Shown here in pieces: positions 43,998 through 52,722 of a DNA stretch of 64,000 nt. How positions within the stretch are numbered: position 1 is the stretch's first letter; each line of letters opens with the position of its first letter. A model generated the notes under the pieces. That model saw only the letters and a list, made by a program, of their open reading frames with translations. It had not been told where the DNA came from and ran no database searches. The position numbers and the translations under genes are program-made. The DNA is from Intestinibacillus massiliensis (lineage in GTDB: Bacteria; Bacillota; Clostridia; Oscillospirales; Butyricicoccaceae), in assembly GCF_900155735.1 (NCBI RefSeq), contig NZ_LT707059.1:200232-264231 (forward strand), in the 5' to 3' direction.

Positions 43998-45665
43998 ATG
44001 AGATCGATACAAACAAAGTTTATCGCATTGATCCTGAGCTGTGTCCTGCTCTCCGCGGGGGTGATCGGCGGCGCAGGCATCTTGAACGCCCAGCGGGTGG
44101 TCGATGGGGATTCCGCCAGGGTCATGAACCTCCTGTGCGAGGGGAAGGCGCTGGAACTGGATGCGCTCTTATCCCGGATTGAGCAGTCGGTAAAGACGTT
44201 ATCGGTCTATACGCTAGATGAGCTGGAAAGCATGGATCGCCTGAAAACCGATCCCGGTTATGTCGGCCGGTACACACAGAAACTGGAATCGGTGGCGGTA
44301 AACGCGGCGAATAATACGGAAGGCGCGCTGGCCGTCTATGTCCGTTTCAATCCGGAATTCACCCCGCCGACTTCCGGCCTCCTGTGGAGCAAAACGGAGC
44401 GCAGCGGCAGCTTCCAGCAGCTTACGCCGACCGACCTTTCCAGTTTTAGCCCCTCGGATACCGAGCATGTGGGTTGGTATTACATCCCCGTAAAAAATGG
44501 CCAGGCCATGTGGATGGAGCCATACTACAATCAGAATCTCAATGTGCAGATGATCTCCTACGTCATCCCGCTCTATCGGCAAGGCGAAACCGTGGGTGTG
44601 GTAGGGATGGATATTAATTTTGACGTGATCGAGCGGATGCTCGAGGGGATCCGGATTTATGACAGCGGCTATGCGTTCCTTGCTGATAACCAGGGCGTCA
44701 TCATGTACCATCAAGACCTTGCAATGGGGACGGCTATGGGCAGTGTGGACAAAAGCCTGCGCCCGCTGGTGGAGGAGTTGGGGAATGGGACTTCCGGCAG
44801 CACCCTGTATTCCTATGAGGGGAGCGGGGTGAAAAAGGAGCTGGCATTCCGCACCCTGCGGAATGGGATGCATCTGGCCGTCACCGCGCCTGTAAACGAG
44901 ATCAATTCCGGCCGCAACCGCCTTATCCTGCAAAACTGCGTGGCACTCCTGCTCATCTGCTGCCTCTCCGTGGGGCTCACGGCGGTATTTACCCGGCGGC
45001 TCGTCCGCCCGCTGAAGGAGCTCAATACGGCGGCCAAGAAAATCGCCGAAGGCGACCTGTCCGTCACCATCAGCACCCAGACCAAAGACGAAGTGGGCAC
45101 CCTGGCGGACAGCTTCCAGAAGACCGTGGAGCATTTGCAGCAGTATATCAGCTACATCAACGGCCTGGCCTACCGGGACGCCATGACCGGAGTGAAAAAC
45201 AAAACCGCATATCAAGAGGCGGAGCGGTTGATGGAGGATCGAATGCGCACTGGCCGCCCGGAATTTGCCGTGGTGGTGCTGGATATTAACGGCCTAAAGT
45301 ACATCAATGACACCTACGGCCATGACTTCGGCGATATGCTGATCGTGGATGCCTGTCGGCTCATCTGTAAAACGTTCAAGCACAGCCCGGTCTACCGGAT
45401 CGGCGGGGACGAATTTGCAGTGATCTTGGAAAATGATGACCTGAAAAGCTATCCGGTTCTGTTGGAAGACTTCGAAAAGGGAATGGCTGAACACAATCAG
45501 ACCGCGCGGCCGGACAGCCACCTTTCCATCGCCCGGGGGATCGCCGTGTATAACTCGCAGTCCGACCTGGTTTTTGCAAACGTGTTCAAGCGGGCGGATG
45601 ATGCGATGTATCAGAACAAAGCCGCGATAAAAGCACGGGAAAAGCATAGGAGCGAGACCCCGTAA
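43998..45665 (+). CDS. Cache-HAMP-GGDEF diguanylate cyclase
   Basis: A 555-residue membrane protein: membrane helix at about 8-30, an extracellular double-Cache-type sensor (about 31-300, with YYIPVKNGQAMWMEPYYNQ and VGMDINFDVI), second helix near 310-330, HAMP (RRLVRPLKELNTAAKKIAEGD), then GGDEF from AYRDAMTGVKNKTAY with an intact RIGGDEFAVI loop. It should make c-di-GMP in response to an external small ligand. The RxxD inhibitory site is absent (HSPV). ATG at 43998 has GAGGTG six bases upstream; longer starts run into the preceding hairpin. Confidence 0.94.
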   Translation: MRSIQTKFIALILSCVLLSAGVIGGAGILNAQRVVDGDSARVMNLLCEGKALELDALLSRIEQSVKTLSVYTLDELESMDRLKTDPGYVGRYTQKLESVAVNAANNTEGALAVYVRFNPEFTPPTSGLLWSKTERSGSFQQLTPTDLSSFSPSDTEHVGWYYIPVKNGQAMWMEPYYNQNLNVQMISYVIPLYRQGETVGVVGMDINFDVIERMLEGIRIYDSGYAFLADNQGVIMYHQDLAMGTAMGSVDKSLRPLVEELGNGTSGSTLYSYEGSGVKKELAFRTLRNGMHLAVTAPVNEINSGRNRLILQNCVALLLICCLSVGLTAVFTRRLVRPLKELNTAAKKIAEGDLSVTISTQTKDEVGTLADSFQKTVEHLQQYISYINGLAYRDAMTGVKNKTAYQEAERLMEDRMRTGRPEFAVVVLDINGLKYINDTYGHDFGDMLIVDACRLICKTFKHSPVYRIGGDEFAVILENDDLKSYPVLLEDFEKGMAEHNQTARPDSHLSIARGIAVYNSQSDLVFANVFKRADDAMYQNKAAIKAREKHRSETP

Positions 45666-45686
45666 ACTATCCCTAAGAAATACCGC

Positions 45687-45722
45687 AAAGGCCTGCTGCA
45701 GAAATACCTGCAACAGGCCTTT
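45687..45722 (+). terminator. Probable terminator after the Cache-GGDEF gene
   Basis: AAAGGCCTG/CAGGCCTTT outer stem and GCAG/CTGC inner stem (45687-45722) with a two-base internal mismatch. Only TTT follows, so strength is uncertain. Confidence 0.6.
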
Positions 45723-45861
45723 CGTGGGATATATGCCGCTTTGGAAGGGGGGGATCAGCCTAAACGCTGCTTACCACCGCAGCGGCAATGCTGGAAATGG
45801 CTGCACGGGGGATTCAATCAGGCGGATCCAATACAGAAGCCCAACATGTCATGTGAAACGG

Positions 45862-45917
45862 TTGCTATTTGTTCCTGATCTTGCTATACTGAATTATATA
45901 TGTACATGAACTATTGA
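45862..45917 (+). promoter_or_regulatory. Promoter with shared downstream operator-like motif (copy 1)
   Basis: TTGCTA (45862-45867), 17-base spacer, TATACT (45885-45890), then ATATATGTACATGAAC (about 45895-45910) around the expected transcription start. The same -35, spacing, -10 type and downstream motif recur at 50561-50616. It should drive the PAS hybrid kinase gene at 46005. The rest of the 339-base gap shows no gene. Confidence 0.75.
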
Positions 45918-46004
45918 GGGTTTGAAAGGGCGCATGCTCCTTTGTCTGAATCCATTCACCAAAAAAATGTTCATTGTGATTCGTTTAGGATAGGCGGTTA
46001 GATC

Positions 46005-48773
46005 ATGGATAATAAGTGTGTGGCGGGGCAGGATCGAGGGAATATAGAAAGCAGGTGCCCGGCAGCGGTGGATATGCTGAAAACGGGCATATTCTGCTGT
46101 CTGCTGGACGAAAATCTGACCTTTTGCTGGGGGAATACCAGCTTTTTCAGCAGTATCGGATATGCAAGGGAGGGCTTTTGCGCCAAATTCCATGACCTGC
46201 GGCAATACTATGCCGAAGCCCCTGGTGATTTCGCCGCCATCCGGCAGGCGGTGGAAAACGGCAGCCGCGAGATCGAGACGGCCATCCGCCTGCCCCTTAA
46301 AAATGGGGGATTTTCCTGGGCGCACCTGTATGGGACCATTGTGGAAGACCGCGCCGCGGGCGGGCGTGTGCTGCGGGCAGAGCTTGTCCCAATGGACGTG
46401 TTGGCCGCCGAAAAGGAAGGGCTGCAACGGCTTTATCAGCAAAAGCTCCAGTATTTCTACTTTATGCTGGACTCCTATGAGGGCAACGTCTATGTCAGCG
46501 ACATGGAGACCTATGAGCTGCTGTATCTGAACCAGCGCGCCTGCGATGTCCTGGGCATACCCGCCGTAAAGGCGTTGGGGCGGAAATGCTATGAAGTGAT
46601 CCAGGGGCGCACGTCCCCGTGCCCTTTCTGCACCAATAGCAAGCTGTGTGAAGAGGCCTTTTACGAGTGGGAATTTTCCAACCCGGTTTTGGAGCGCACT
46701 TTTATGATCAAGGACCGGGTCATCAACTGGGAGGGGCGCCGGGCGCGCCTGGAGCTGTCCCACGATATGTACAGCACGGAATACAAGCTGGCAAAAAAAG
46801 ACCAGGAGCGGGACGCGCTGATCCGCAGCGTGCCGGGCGGACTGGCAAGGGTGGACGGACGGGATATGCGGACGGTCCTTTGGTACAGCGGCAGCTTTTT
46901 GGAGTTGATTGGCTATACCAAGGAGCAATTCGAGGGGGAGCTGCACTCCCAATATGATTATGTACATCCGGACGACATTGGACACGTCGCCGATGTGATG
47001 CGGCAGTCTAGGGAAACCGGGAAACCTACGGCGGTGGAGAGCCGCATCGTCACACGGGCTGGGGACGTGAAAATCCTGATGGTGACGTACAGCTATGTCA
47101 GCGGGGAGGACAGCTGGGACGGCGTGCCCTCCTATTACAGCGTAGGCGTAGACGTGACGGCGGAGCGCAAGGAGCAGGCGCGGCAGCGGCAGGCGCTGGA
47201 AGACGCCTGCAAGGCGGCACAGGTCGCCAACGACGCCAAGACCAACTTCCTTTCCTCCATGTCCCACGATATCCGCACGCCTATGAACGCGATTATCGGC
47301 ATGTCGGTCATCGCCCAGGCGAACCTGGGATCCCCGGAAAAGATACAGGACTGCCTGAACAAGATCAACGTTTCCAGCCGGCATCTGCTGAGCCTCATCA
47401 ATGAGGTGCTGGACATGTCGAAAATCGAGAGCGGGAAAATCGACCTGCTCTCCGAGCGGGTCTCGTTGCCGGAGCTGATCGAGGACGTCATGGATGTGTT
47501 CCGGCCGCTGGCGGCGGGAAAGCACCAGGAACTGCGTATTAACGCCGACCACGTGCGGCATGAGGCGGTAGTGACGGATCAGAACCGGCTGCGGCAGGTG
47601 CTGGTGAACCTGCTCTCCAACGCGGTAAAATATACACCGGACGGCGGCAGCGTCGGATTGCGGATCCGCGAGGTACCGTCCTTTGCAAAAGGCCGGGGGC
47701 AGTATGAGTTTATTGTCACCGACAATGGGATCGGGATGTCGGAGGCATTTATCCCCCATATCTTTGACCCTTTCTCCCGGGCGGAGGAGACCAAGGCCAA
47801 ACAGATCCAGGGCACCGGGCTGGGCATGGCGATCACGCAAAATATTGTCCGTATGATGAACGGCACCATCGAGGTCAGAAGTACCTTGGGGAAGGGCAGC
47901 CAGTTCATTGTCGCCGTCTCCTTCGACCTGTGCGAGGAGAAGGAGGAGAACGACGAGGAGCTGTCCGGCCTGCCGGTACTGGTGGTGGACGACGACCAGA
48001 TCATCTGTGAAAGCGCGGCGGAAATCCTGGATGAACTGGGTATGCGGAGCAGCTGGGTGCTGTCGGGGAAGGAAGCGGTCCGCCGCGTGGTGGCCGCCCA
48101 TGAAGCACAGGACGGCTTTTTCTCCGTTATTCTGGACTGGAAGATGCCGGGGATGGACGGGCTCGAGACGCTCAAGGCCATCCGGAAAAATCTTGGCAGG
48201 GATGTGCCCATTATTATAGTTTCGGCCTATGACTATTCCGAGATTGAGGAGGAGTTCCGGCAGGCCGGGGCGGACGCCTTTATCACGAAACCGCTGTTTA
48301 AGTCTAAGATTGCCCATACCTTCCACCAGTTCTGCCGTAGTGGGCGCTCAGACGCCGCCGCGCTTCCCGCCGGGACGGCGACCGCCAGCATGGTGGGCAA
48401 ACGGGTTCTGCTCGTGGAGGACAACCAGATCAACCGCGAGATCGCGGCCGAGTTGCTGGCCATGCACGGGTTTCTCATTGATCCGGCGGAGAATGGCAGG
48501 ATCGCCGTGGATAAATTTGCGGCCTCGGCGCCCGGTACATACGACTGCATTTTAATGGACATCCAGATGCCGGTCATGGACGGCTACCAGGCGGCCGAGG
48601 CGATCCGGGCGCTGGGCAGGGGCGATGCGGCGACCATCCCCATCCTGGCGTTGACGGCCAACGCCTTCGCCACGGATATCGGGAAGGCGCACAGCGCCGG
48701 CATGAACGACCATGTGGCAAAGCCGATCGAATTGGATCGGCTGATGGAGACGCTCGAGAGATGGATCAAATAA
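46005..48773 (+). CDS. Cytoplasmic PAS hybrid histidine kinase with two receivers
   Basis: A 922-residue protein with no clear membrane segment. Three PAS-like regions lie in about 20-400; the second holds a Cys cluster (CPFCTNSKLC), possibly for metal or redox sensing. Then HisKA with phospho-His421 in SMSHDIRTP, HATPase_c (NLLSNAVKYTPDGG, DNGIGMSE, GTGLGM), and two receivers with phospho-Asp in LDWKMPGMDG and LMDIQMPVMDG. No DNA-binding domain is present, so phosphate must pass to another protein. Its promoter copies that of the REC-GGDEF-EAL gene, suggesting joint control. Confidence 0.94.
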   Translation: MDNKCVAGQDRGNIESRCPAAVDMLKTGIFCCLLDENLTFCWGNTSFFSSIGYAREGFCAKFHDLRQYYAEAPGDFAAIRQAVENGSREIETAIRLPLKNGGFSWAHLYGTIVEDRAAGGRVLRAELVPMDVLAAEKEGLQRLYQQKLQYFYFMLDSYEGNVYVSDMETYELLYLNQRACDVLGIPAVKALGRKCYEVIQGRTSPCPFCTNSKLCEEAFYEWEFSNPVLERTFMIKDRVINWEGRRARLELSHDMYSTEYKLAKKDQERDALIRSVPGGLARVDGRDMRTVLWYSGSFLELIGYTKEQFEGELHSQYDYVHPDDIGHVADVMRQSRETGKPTAVESRIVTRAGDVKILMVTYSYVSGEDSWDGVPSYYSVGVDVTAERKEQARQRQALEDACKAAQVANDAKTNFLSSMSHDIRTPMNAIIGMSVIAQANLGSPEKIQDCLNKINVSSRHLLSLINEVLDMSKIESGKIDLLSERVSLPELIEDVMDVFRPLAAGKHQELRINADHVRHEAVVTDQNRLRQVLVNLLSNAVKYTPDGGSVGLRIREVPSFAKGRGQYEFIVTDNGIGMSEAFIPHIFDPFSRAEETKAKQIQGTGLGMAITQNIVRMMNGTIEVRSTLGKGSQFIVAVSFDLCEEKEENDEELSGLPVLVVDDDQIICESAAEILDELGMRSSWVLSGKEAVRRVVAAHEAQDGFFSVILDWKMPGMDGLETLKAIRKNLGRDVPIIIVSAYDYSEIEEEFRQAGADAFITKPLFKSKIAHTFHQFCRSGRSDAAALPAGTATASMVGKRVLLVEDNQINREIAAELLAMHGFLIDPAENGRIAVDKFAASAPGTYDCILMDIQMPVMDGYQAAEAIRALGRGDAATIPILALTANAFATDIGKAHSAGMNDHVAKPIELDRLMETLERWIK

Positions 48774-48969
48774 GCCATTTCCCAATACGGACAGGCACGA
48801 TGCTTTTAGCCATGTCCGGCTTCACAAAAGAGGGATCGGCCGGTATCCAAAATAGACATTTTTTAATGCACCATCCGGCACCTGAAAAAGCGGCCTGACC
48901 GCCCTGCGTGGCCGGGTAATGGGGGAAGGCCATCCGTCCAACAGAATAGATTAAAAGCTCTGTACGGCA

Positions 48970-49008
48970 GAGAAAAAGCCCTGGGGATTTTCCGCAGGGC
49001 TTTTTCTC
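48970..49008. terminator. Bidirectional terminator between hybrid kinase and GntR-type genes
   Basis: A 14-bp stem (48970-48983 with 48995-49008) with A/T tracts at both bases. On the minus strand it overlaps the last two bases of the stop codon of the GntR-type gene. The 190 bases between it and the kinase stop show no other feature. Confidence 0.85.
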
Positions 49009-50461
49009 AGGTTTCGCTCTCTGTAGGGACAAATATGTTTTCCACCCCCGCAATGCCAAGCCGGGATAGGATATTCACGTTGCTGCGGAGTTCATAGAGC
49101 ATCAGCCCCTCCAACGTATTGGAAAACTGCGTGTAATCCGATTTTTCCAAGGCTCCGGTTAACGCGTCAAAATAAGGGTCGTAGGTCGCGTTGATGGCCT
49201 CATGGCCGCCTTTCATGCCCAGGAGCGCATAGCCCCAGAAGTGCTGCCGCAGCAGTTCGGCATATATGGTTCGTATCGCCTGATAGGGGGCGTGTTTTGT
49301 GATCAGGTCCAGGATGAAATAGGGCAGGGTCTCCCCGCGCCGCCACCGCTTGTGCGCCTTGAGTTCCTCGCACAGCCCCGCGGCCGAAGCGCCGTCAAGG
49401 GAGGAGAGCGTCAGGAGGGATACCTCCCGGCAGGACAGGGCGAACGCCTGGAGGGCTTCCGCCATATCCAATAGGCGCCGCTGGAGGACAGGGTTTGTAA
49501 AATCGCTGTTCTCTGTGACGCTGTCAAACGGCACAACCCGTGTACCCACATATTTTGCCGATTTCACCGCGCCAACGCTGCCCAGGAGTTCGAGCGCCCG
49601 GCGGGCGGTACTGAGCGAAACGCCGCGCTGCGTTGCAAGCGCCTGTTGGGAGGGGAGCAAGCTCCCGGCTGGATATACCCCGCGGCTGATCGCAATCAGA
49701 AGCTCCATGGCAAAGGTATAACAAAGCTGGCTTTTGGGGTAGGAGCTCCAGGCAAAAGCGATTTGCTGTTCCGGCGGTGGCATGGTGATTTTGGACGCAT
49801 AGAACCGGTTGAGGGCTAGGGACAGCTGATCCATCGCTTGATCCGCCGTAACGCGCAGCGCGGGCCAGTCCTTATGCCGGCAAAGTGCCAGCACCTCCGG
49901 CAGATAGTCGGCAAATTGGTCAAAGTACCACAAATTTTCTTTGATACTGAAAAAGGGGTCGTGCATAAACATAAAGACCTGCCAAACAAGGCGCATGAGC
50001 AGGGTGTTCCCGAGGGCGCTGTATTTTTGGTTGAGATGTTCCAGCATTGCGTAAGGCGCGGCAACGGCCTCCCCGCTGGAAAGCGATTCGATTGCCCGCA
50101 GCGTCTCCGCGGAAGCGTTTTTCAGGCCGGTCCACTGCGCGTTGCCGAACAGGGGGCGCATGGCGCTAGCCAAATCAATGATTGCGGTTTTGCGCAGCGC
50201 AAAGAAGGACTGGATAAACCGTTCCGTCTCTTGGCTGCCATAGTTTACCTTTACCGTAGCGCCAACATTTTTCGACAGGGAAATATACCCCTCCTCTTTG
50301 AGTTTTAGGTATGCGGTGCGGACGGTATCAATCGACACATGGAGCCGTATGCTGGTTTCTTCCATAGTGGGGAGCTTGTCCCCACAGCCGTAAGCGCCAA
50401 ATTGTATCTGGGTCAGTAAAAGGTTGTAGACGACTTTCCGTAATTCCGTGCTGTTTTCCAA
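49007..50461 (-). CDS. Transcriptional regulator with two GntR-type winged helices
   Basis: A 484-residue protein with an internal duplication of DNA-binding domains. The first GntR wHTH is at about residues 1-72 (GCGDKLPTMEETSIRLHVSIDT, LKEEGYISLSKNVGATV). The second is at about 250-318 (AGSLLPSQQALATQRGVSLSTARRALELLGSVGAV, KYVGTRV). The helical regions after each have no recognised enzyme or ligand fold. Two winged helices in one chain could let one protein bridge two half-sites or two operators. It is divergent to the REC-GGDEF-EAL gene and 3' to the hybrid kinase, whose promoters share a motif, making them candidate targets. Confidence 0.85.
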   Translation of the reverse strand: MENSTELRKVVYNLLLTQIQFGAYGCGDKLPTMEETSIRLHVSIDTVRTAYLKLKEEGYISLSKNVGATVKVNYGSQETERFIQSFFALRKTAIIDLASAMRPLFGNAQWTGLKNASAETLRAIESLSSGEAVAAPYAMLEHLNQKYSALGNTLLMRLVWQVFMFMHDPFFSIKENLWYFDQFADYLPEVLALCRHKDWPALRVTADQAMDQLSLALNRFYASKITMPPPEQQIAFAWSSYPKSQLCYTFAMELLIAISRGVYPAGSLLPSQQALATQRGVSLSTARRALELLGSVGAVKSAKYVGTRVVPFDSVTENSDFTNPVLQRRLLDMAEALQAFALSCREVSLLTLSSLDGASAAGLCEELKAHKRWRRGETLPYFILDLITKHAPYQAIRTIYAELLRQHFWGYALLGMKGGHEAINATYDPYFDALTGALEKSDYTQFSNTLEGLMLYELRSNVNILSRLGIAGVENIFVPTESET

Positions 50462-50507
50462 AACATGCCCCTCCAGTCTGCAGCGAAATCCAACTTGCGA
50501 TGGGTCT

Positions 50508-50536
50508 AGTATAGCATTTTTTACCCCACGTTTCCA
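50508..50536 (-). promoter_or_regulatory. Possible promoter of the double-GntR gene
   Basis: Leftward: TGGAAA (50536-50531), 17-base spacer, TATACT (50513-50508). The -35 match is poor. Confidence 0.45.
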
Positions 50537-50560
50537 CAGCCTTCTTACCGCAACGCAAGG

Positions 50561-50616
50561 TTGCTATTGGGAAAGCTATTTGATATAATTCAATATATAT
50601 GTATGTGAACAATTAT
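50561..50616 (+). promoter_or_regulatory. Promoter with shared downstream operator-like motif (copy 2)
   Basis: TTGCTA (50561-50566), 17-base spacer, TATAAT (50584-50589), then ATATATGTATGTGAAC (50595-50610). It matches copy 1 at 45862-45917 in -35, spacing and downstream motif, including GGTTGCTATT and TGAAC.ATT. It drives the gene at 50657. Confidence 0.78.
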
Positions 50617-50656
50617 CGTTTTCACGCCGGCGGGAAAAAAGAGGTGTAAATACGCA

Positions 50657-52321
50657 ATGGCCGCAAAAAGGAACATCCTGGTAGTAGAAGACAATATGCT
50701 AAACCGCAGCCTCTTACGTGAGATATTGAAGCCTGGCTACGACGTTGTGGAGGCGGAAAACGGGCAAGAGGCCCTTGCGCGTTTACACGAGTATGCGGGG
50801 CATTTTTCCCTTATCCTGCTGGATATTGTCATGCCCGTGATGGACGGGTATGCGTTTCTGGCCGCGGTCAAGGAGGATGCCGCATTCGCCTCTATCCCGG
50901 TTATTGTCACCACGCAGAACGACGCGGAGTCGGAAGAGGTGGCGGCGCTGTCCTGCGGCGCGGCCGATTTTGTGGCCAAGCCGTATAAGCCGCAGATCAT
51001 CCTGCACAGGGTCGCCAATATCATCCACCTGCGGGAGACGGCCGCCCTGGTCAACGAGTTCCAGTACGACCAGCTGACCGGGCTGTACAGCAAGGCCTTC
51101 TTCTGCCGGCAGGTGCGGGAGCGCCTTTTCCAGAACCCGGACAAGGGATATGACATTATTTGTTCAGATATCGTCAATTTCAAGCTGGTCAATGACATTT
51201 TCGGCATTGCAACGGGCGACCGGCTCCTGAGGACGATTGCGCAATGCTATCATGAAAATACCTATGGCGAAGGGATTTGCAGCCACTTCCACGCGGATCA
51301 GTTCGCCTGTATGGTCGAACACCATAGTGAATATACCGAAAATATGTTTCAGGATGTCTGCGCCCGGATTAACGAGATGTCCCAGATGCAGAATGTCGTG
51401 GTAAAGTGGGGGATCTATCATGTGAGGGATCGGACTGTCCCGGTGGAGCAGATGTGCGACCGCGCGCTGCTGGCAGCCCGGGGGATCAAAGGGCAGTATC
51501 AAAAGTATTTTGCCTATTATGACGATGTGCTCCGCAGCAAGCTGCTGCGGGAGCAGAAGATCGTCGACAGCATGGAACATGCTTTGGCGGACGGGCAGTT
51601 TGAAATTTACCTGCAGCCGAAATACCGGATAAAAGACAGCCGGATGGTTGGCGCCGAGGCGCTGGTCCGATGGAACCATCCGGAATGGGGGGTGCAGTCC
51701 CCGGCGGTATTTGTCCCGCTATTTGAGCGCAACGGGTTTATCACCCGGCTGGATCAATACGTCTGGGACAAGGCCTGCGCCGTCTTGCGGGACTGGGAGG
51801 GACGCGGCTTGCCCCCGCTGCCCATTTCGGTAAACGTATCCCGGGCGGACATCTATAATGTGGATTTGGCCAATATCCTTAAGGGGCTGATCCATCAATA
51901 CCAACTGCCGCCCTCGCGCCTCCACCTGGAAATCACGGAGAGCGCCTACACCGAAAACCCGCAGCAGATCATCGATACGGTAAGCCATATGCGGGAGATG
52001 GGATTTGTCATTGAAATGGACGATTTCGGGAGCGGCTATTCGTCTTTGCACATGCTCCACAAGATGCCGGTGGACGTCTTGAAGCTGGACATGCAATTCA
52101 TCCAGAGCGAGCCGGTAACGCCGGTCAACCAGGAGATCATGCGCTTTATCATGAACCTTGCGCACCTGATGGAACTGGGCGTGGTGGCGGAGGGCGTCGA
52201 GACGGCGGAGCAGCTGGAGCGCCTGCGCGAGATCGGCTGCGAATGTGTCCAGGGGTACTATTTTGCCAAACCGATGCCGGTGGAAGCCTTTGAGCGCCTA
52301 CGGGCGACGTGCAATGCATAA
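50657..52321 (+). CDS. REC-GGDEF(degenerate)-EAL c-di-GMP phosphodiesterase
   Basis: A 554-residue soluble response regulator. Receiver (about 5-125) has acid pocket EDN, phospho-Asp in [11 protein letters not shown] and Lys in VAKPY. The GGDEF domain is degenerate: the catalytic loop reads HADQF in place of GGDEF, so synthesis is unlikely. The EAL domain is complete: [31 protein letters not shown] and AEGVET, so it should hydrolyse c-di-GMP under phosphorylation control. AGAGGTG lies ten bases before the ATG. It may receive phosphate from the nearby hybrid kinases, which lack outputs of their own. Confidence 0.95.
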   Translation: MAAKRNILVVEDNMLNRSLLREILKPGYDVVEAENGQEALARLHEYAGHFSLILLDIVMPVMDGYAFLAAVKEDAAFASIPVIVTTQNDAESEEVAALSCGAADFVAKPYKPQIILHRVANIIHLRETAALVNEFQYDQLTGLYSKAFFCRQVRERLFQNPDKGYDIICSDIVNFKLVNDIFGIATGDRLLRTIAQCYHENTYGEGICSHFHADQFACMVEHHSEYTENMFQDVCARINEMSQMQNVVVKWGIYHVRDRTVPVEQMCDRALLAARGIKGQYQKYFAYYDDVLRSKLLREQKIVDSMEHALADGQFEIYLQPKYRIKDSRMVGAEALVRWNHPEWGVQSPAVFVPLFERNGFITRLDQYVWDKACAVLRDWEGRGLPPLPISVNVSRADIYNVDLANILKGLIHQYQLPPSRLHLEITESAYTENPQQIIDTVSHMREMGFVIEMDDFGSGYSSLHMLHKMPVDVLKLDMQFIQSEPVTPVNQEIMRFIMNLAHLMELGVVAEGVETAEQLERLREIGCECVQGYYFAKPMPVEAFERLRATCNA

Positions 52322-52722
52322 CAGCCGCAGCGGGTTCCGTAAGGCTATGGATATTTTTGAGACGGCCTATTTTCGGACGGGGTGCCGGGGCGTTGCGGCT
52401 ATACCGTGGGGGATCACAAACGGCTGAGGGGGACGCGGCACAGGCGGCATGCCCCGGAGACAGCACCATGATGGTGGAAAAATCCATATGGTGGCGGGCT
52501 TCAACATAGGGCAGGCATCCGGCTTTGGCTCACGTTCAAGCGTGGCAGATCGGGGGGCGGGACGGCTTCCCCTGTGCCAGTGTGTTATGGATACCTAGTG
52601 GCGTCGCCGTGTGGTAGGCAACGCGCAGTGAAATTATGGGACAATAAGGACCTGTGGGGAATAGCCGGCGGCAGGTATCCAGGCATGGTGGGCGTGCGGC
52701 TGGAATATGAGGAGTAAAAGAG
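52322..52722. other. Non-coding spacer, contents unexplained
   Basis: About 400 bases with no gene I can support and no recognised riboswitch. No promoter of good quality was found for the kinase gene at 52723, though one must be here or upstream. Short GC-rich pairings occur (for example near 52530-52570), but no structure is convincing. Confidence 0.4.

Noticed and set aside
52530-52700. Possible c-di-GMP or cobalamin riboswitch upstream of the kinase at 52723
   Set aside because: I looked for the conserved core sequences of both classes and did not find them; GC pairings alone are not enough.
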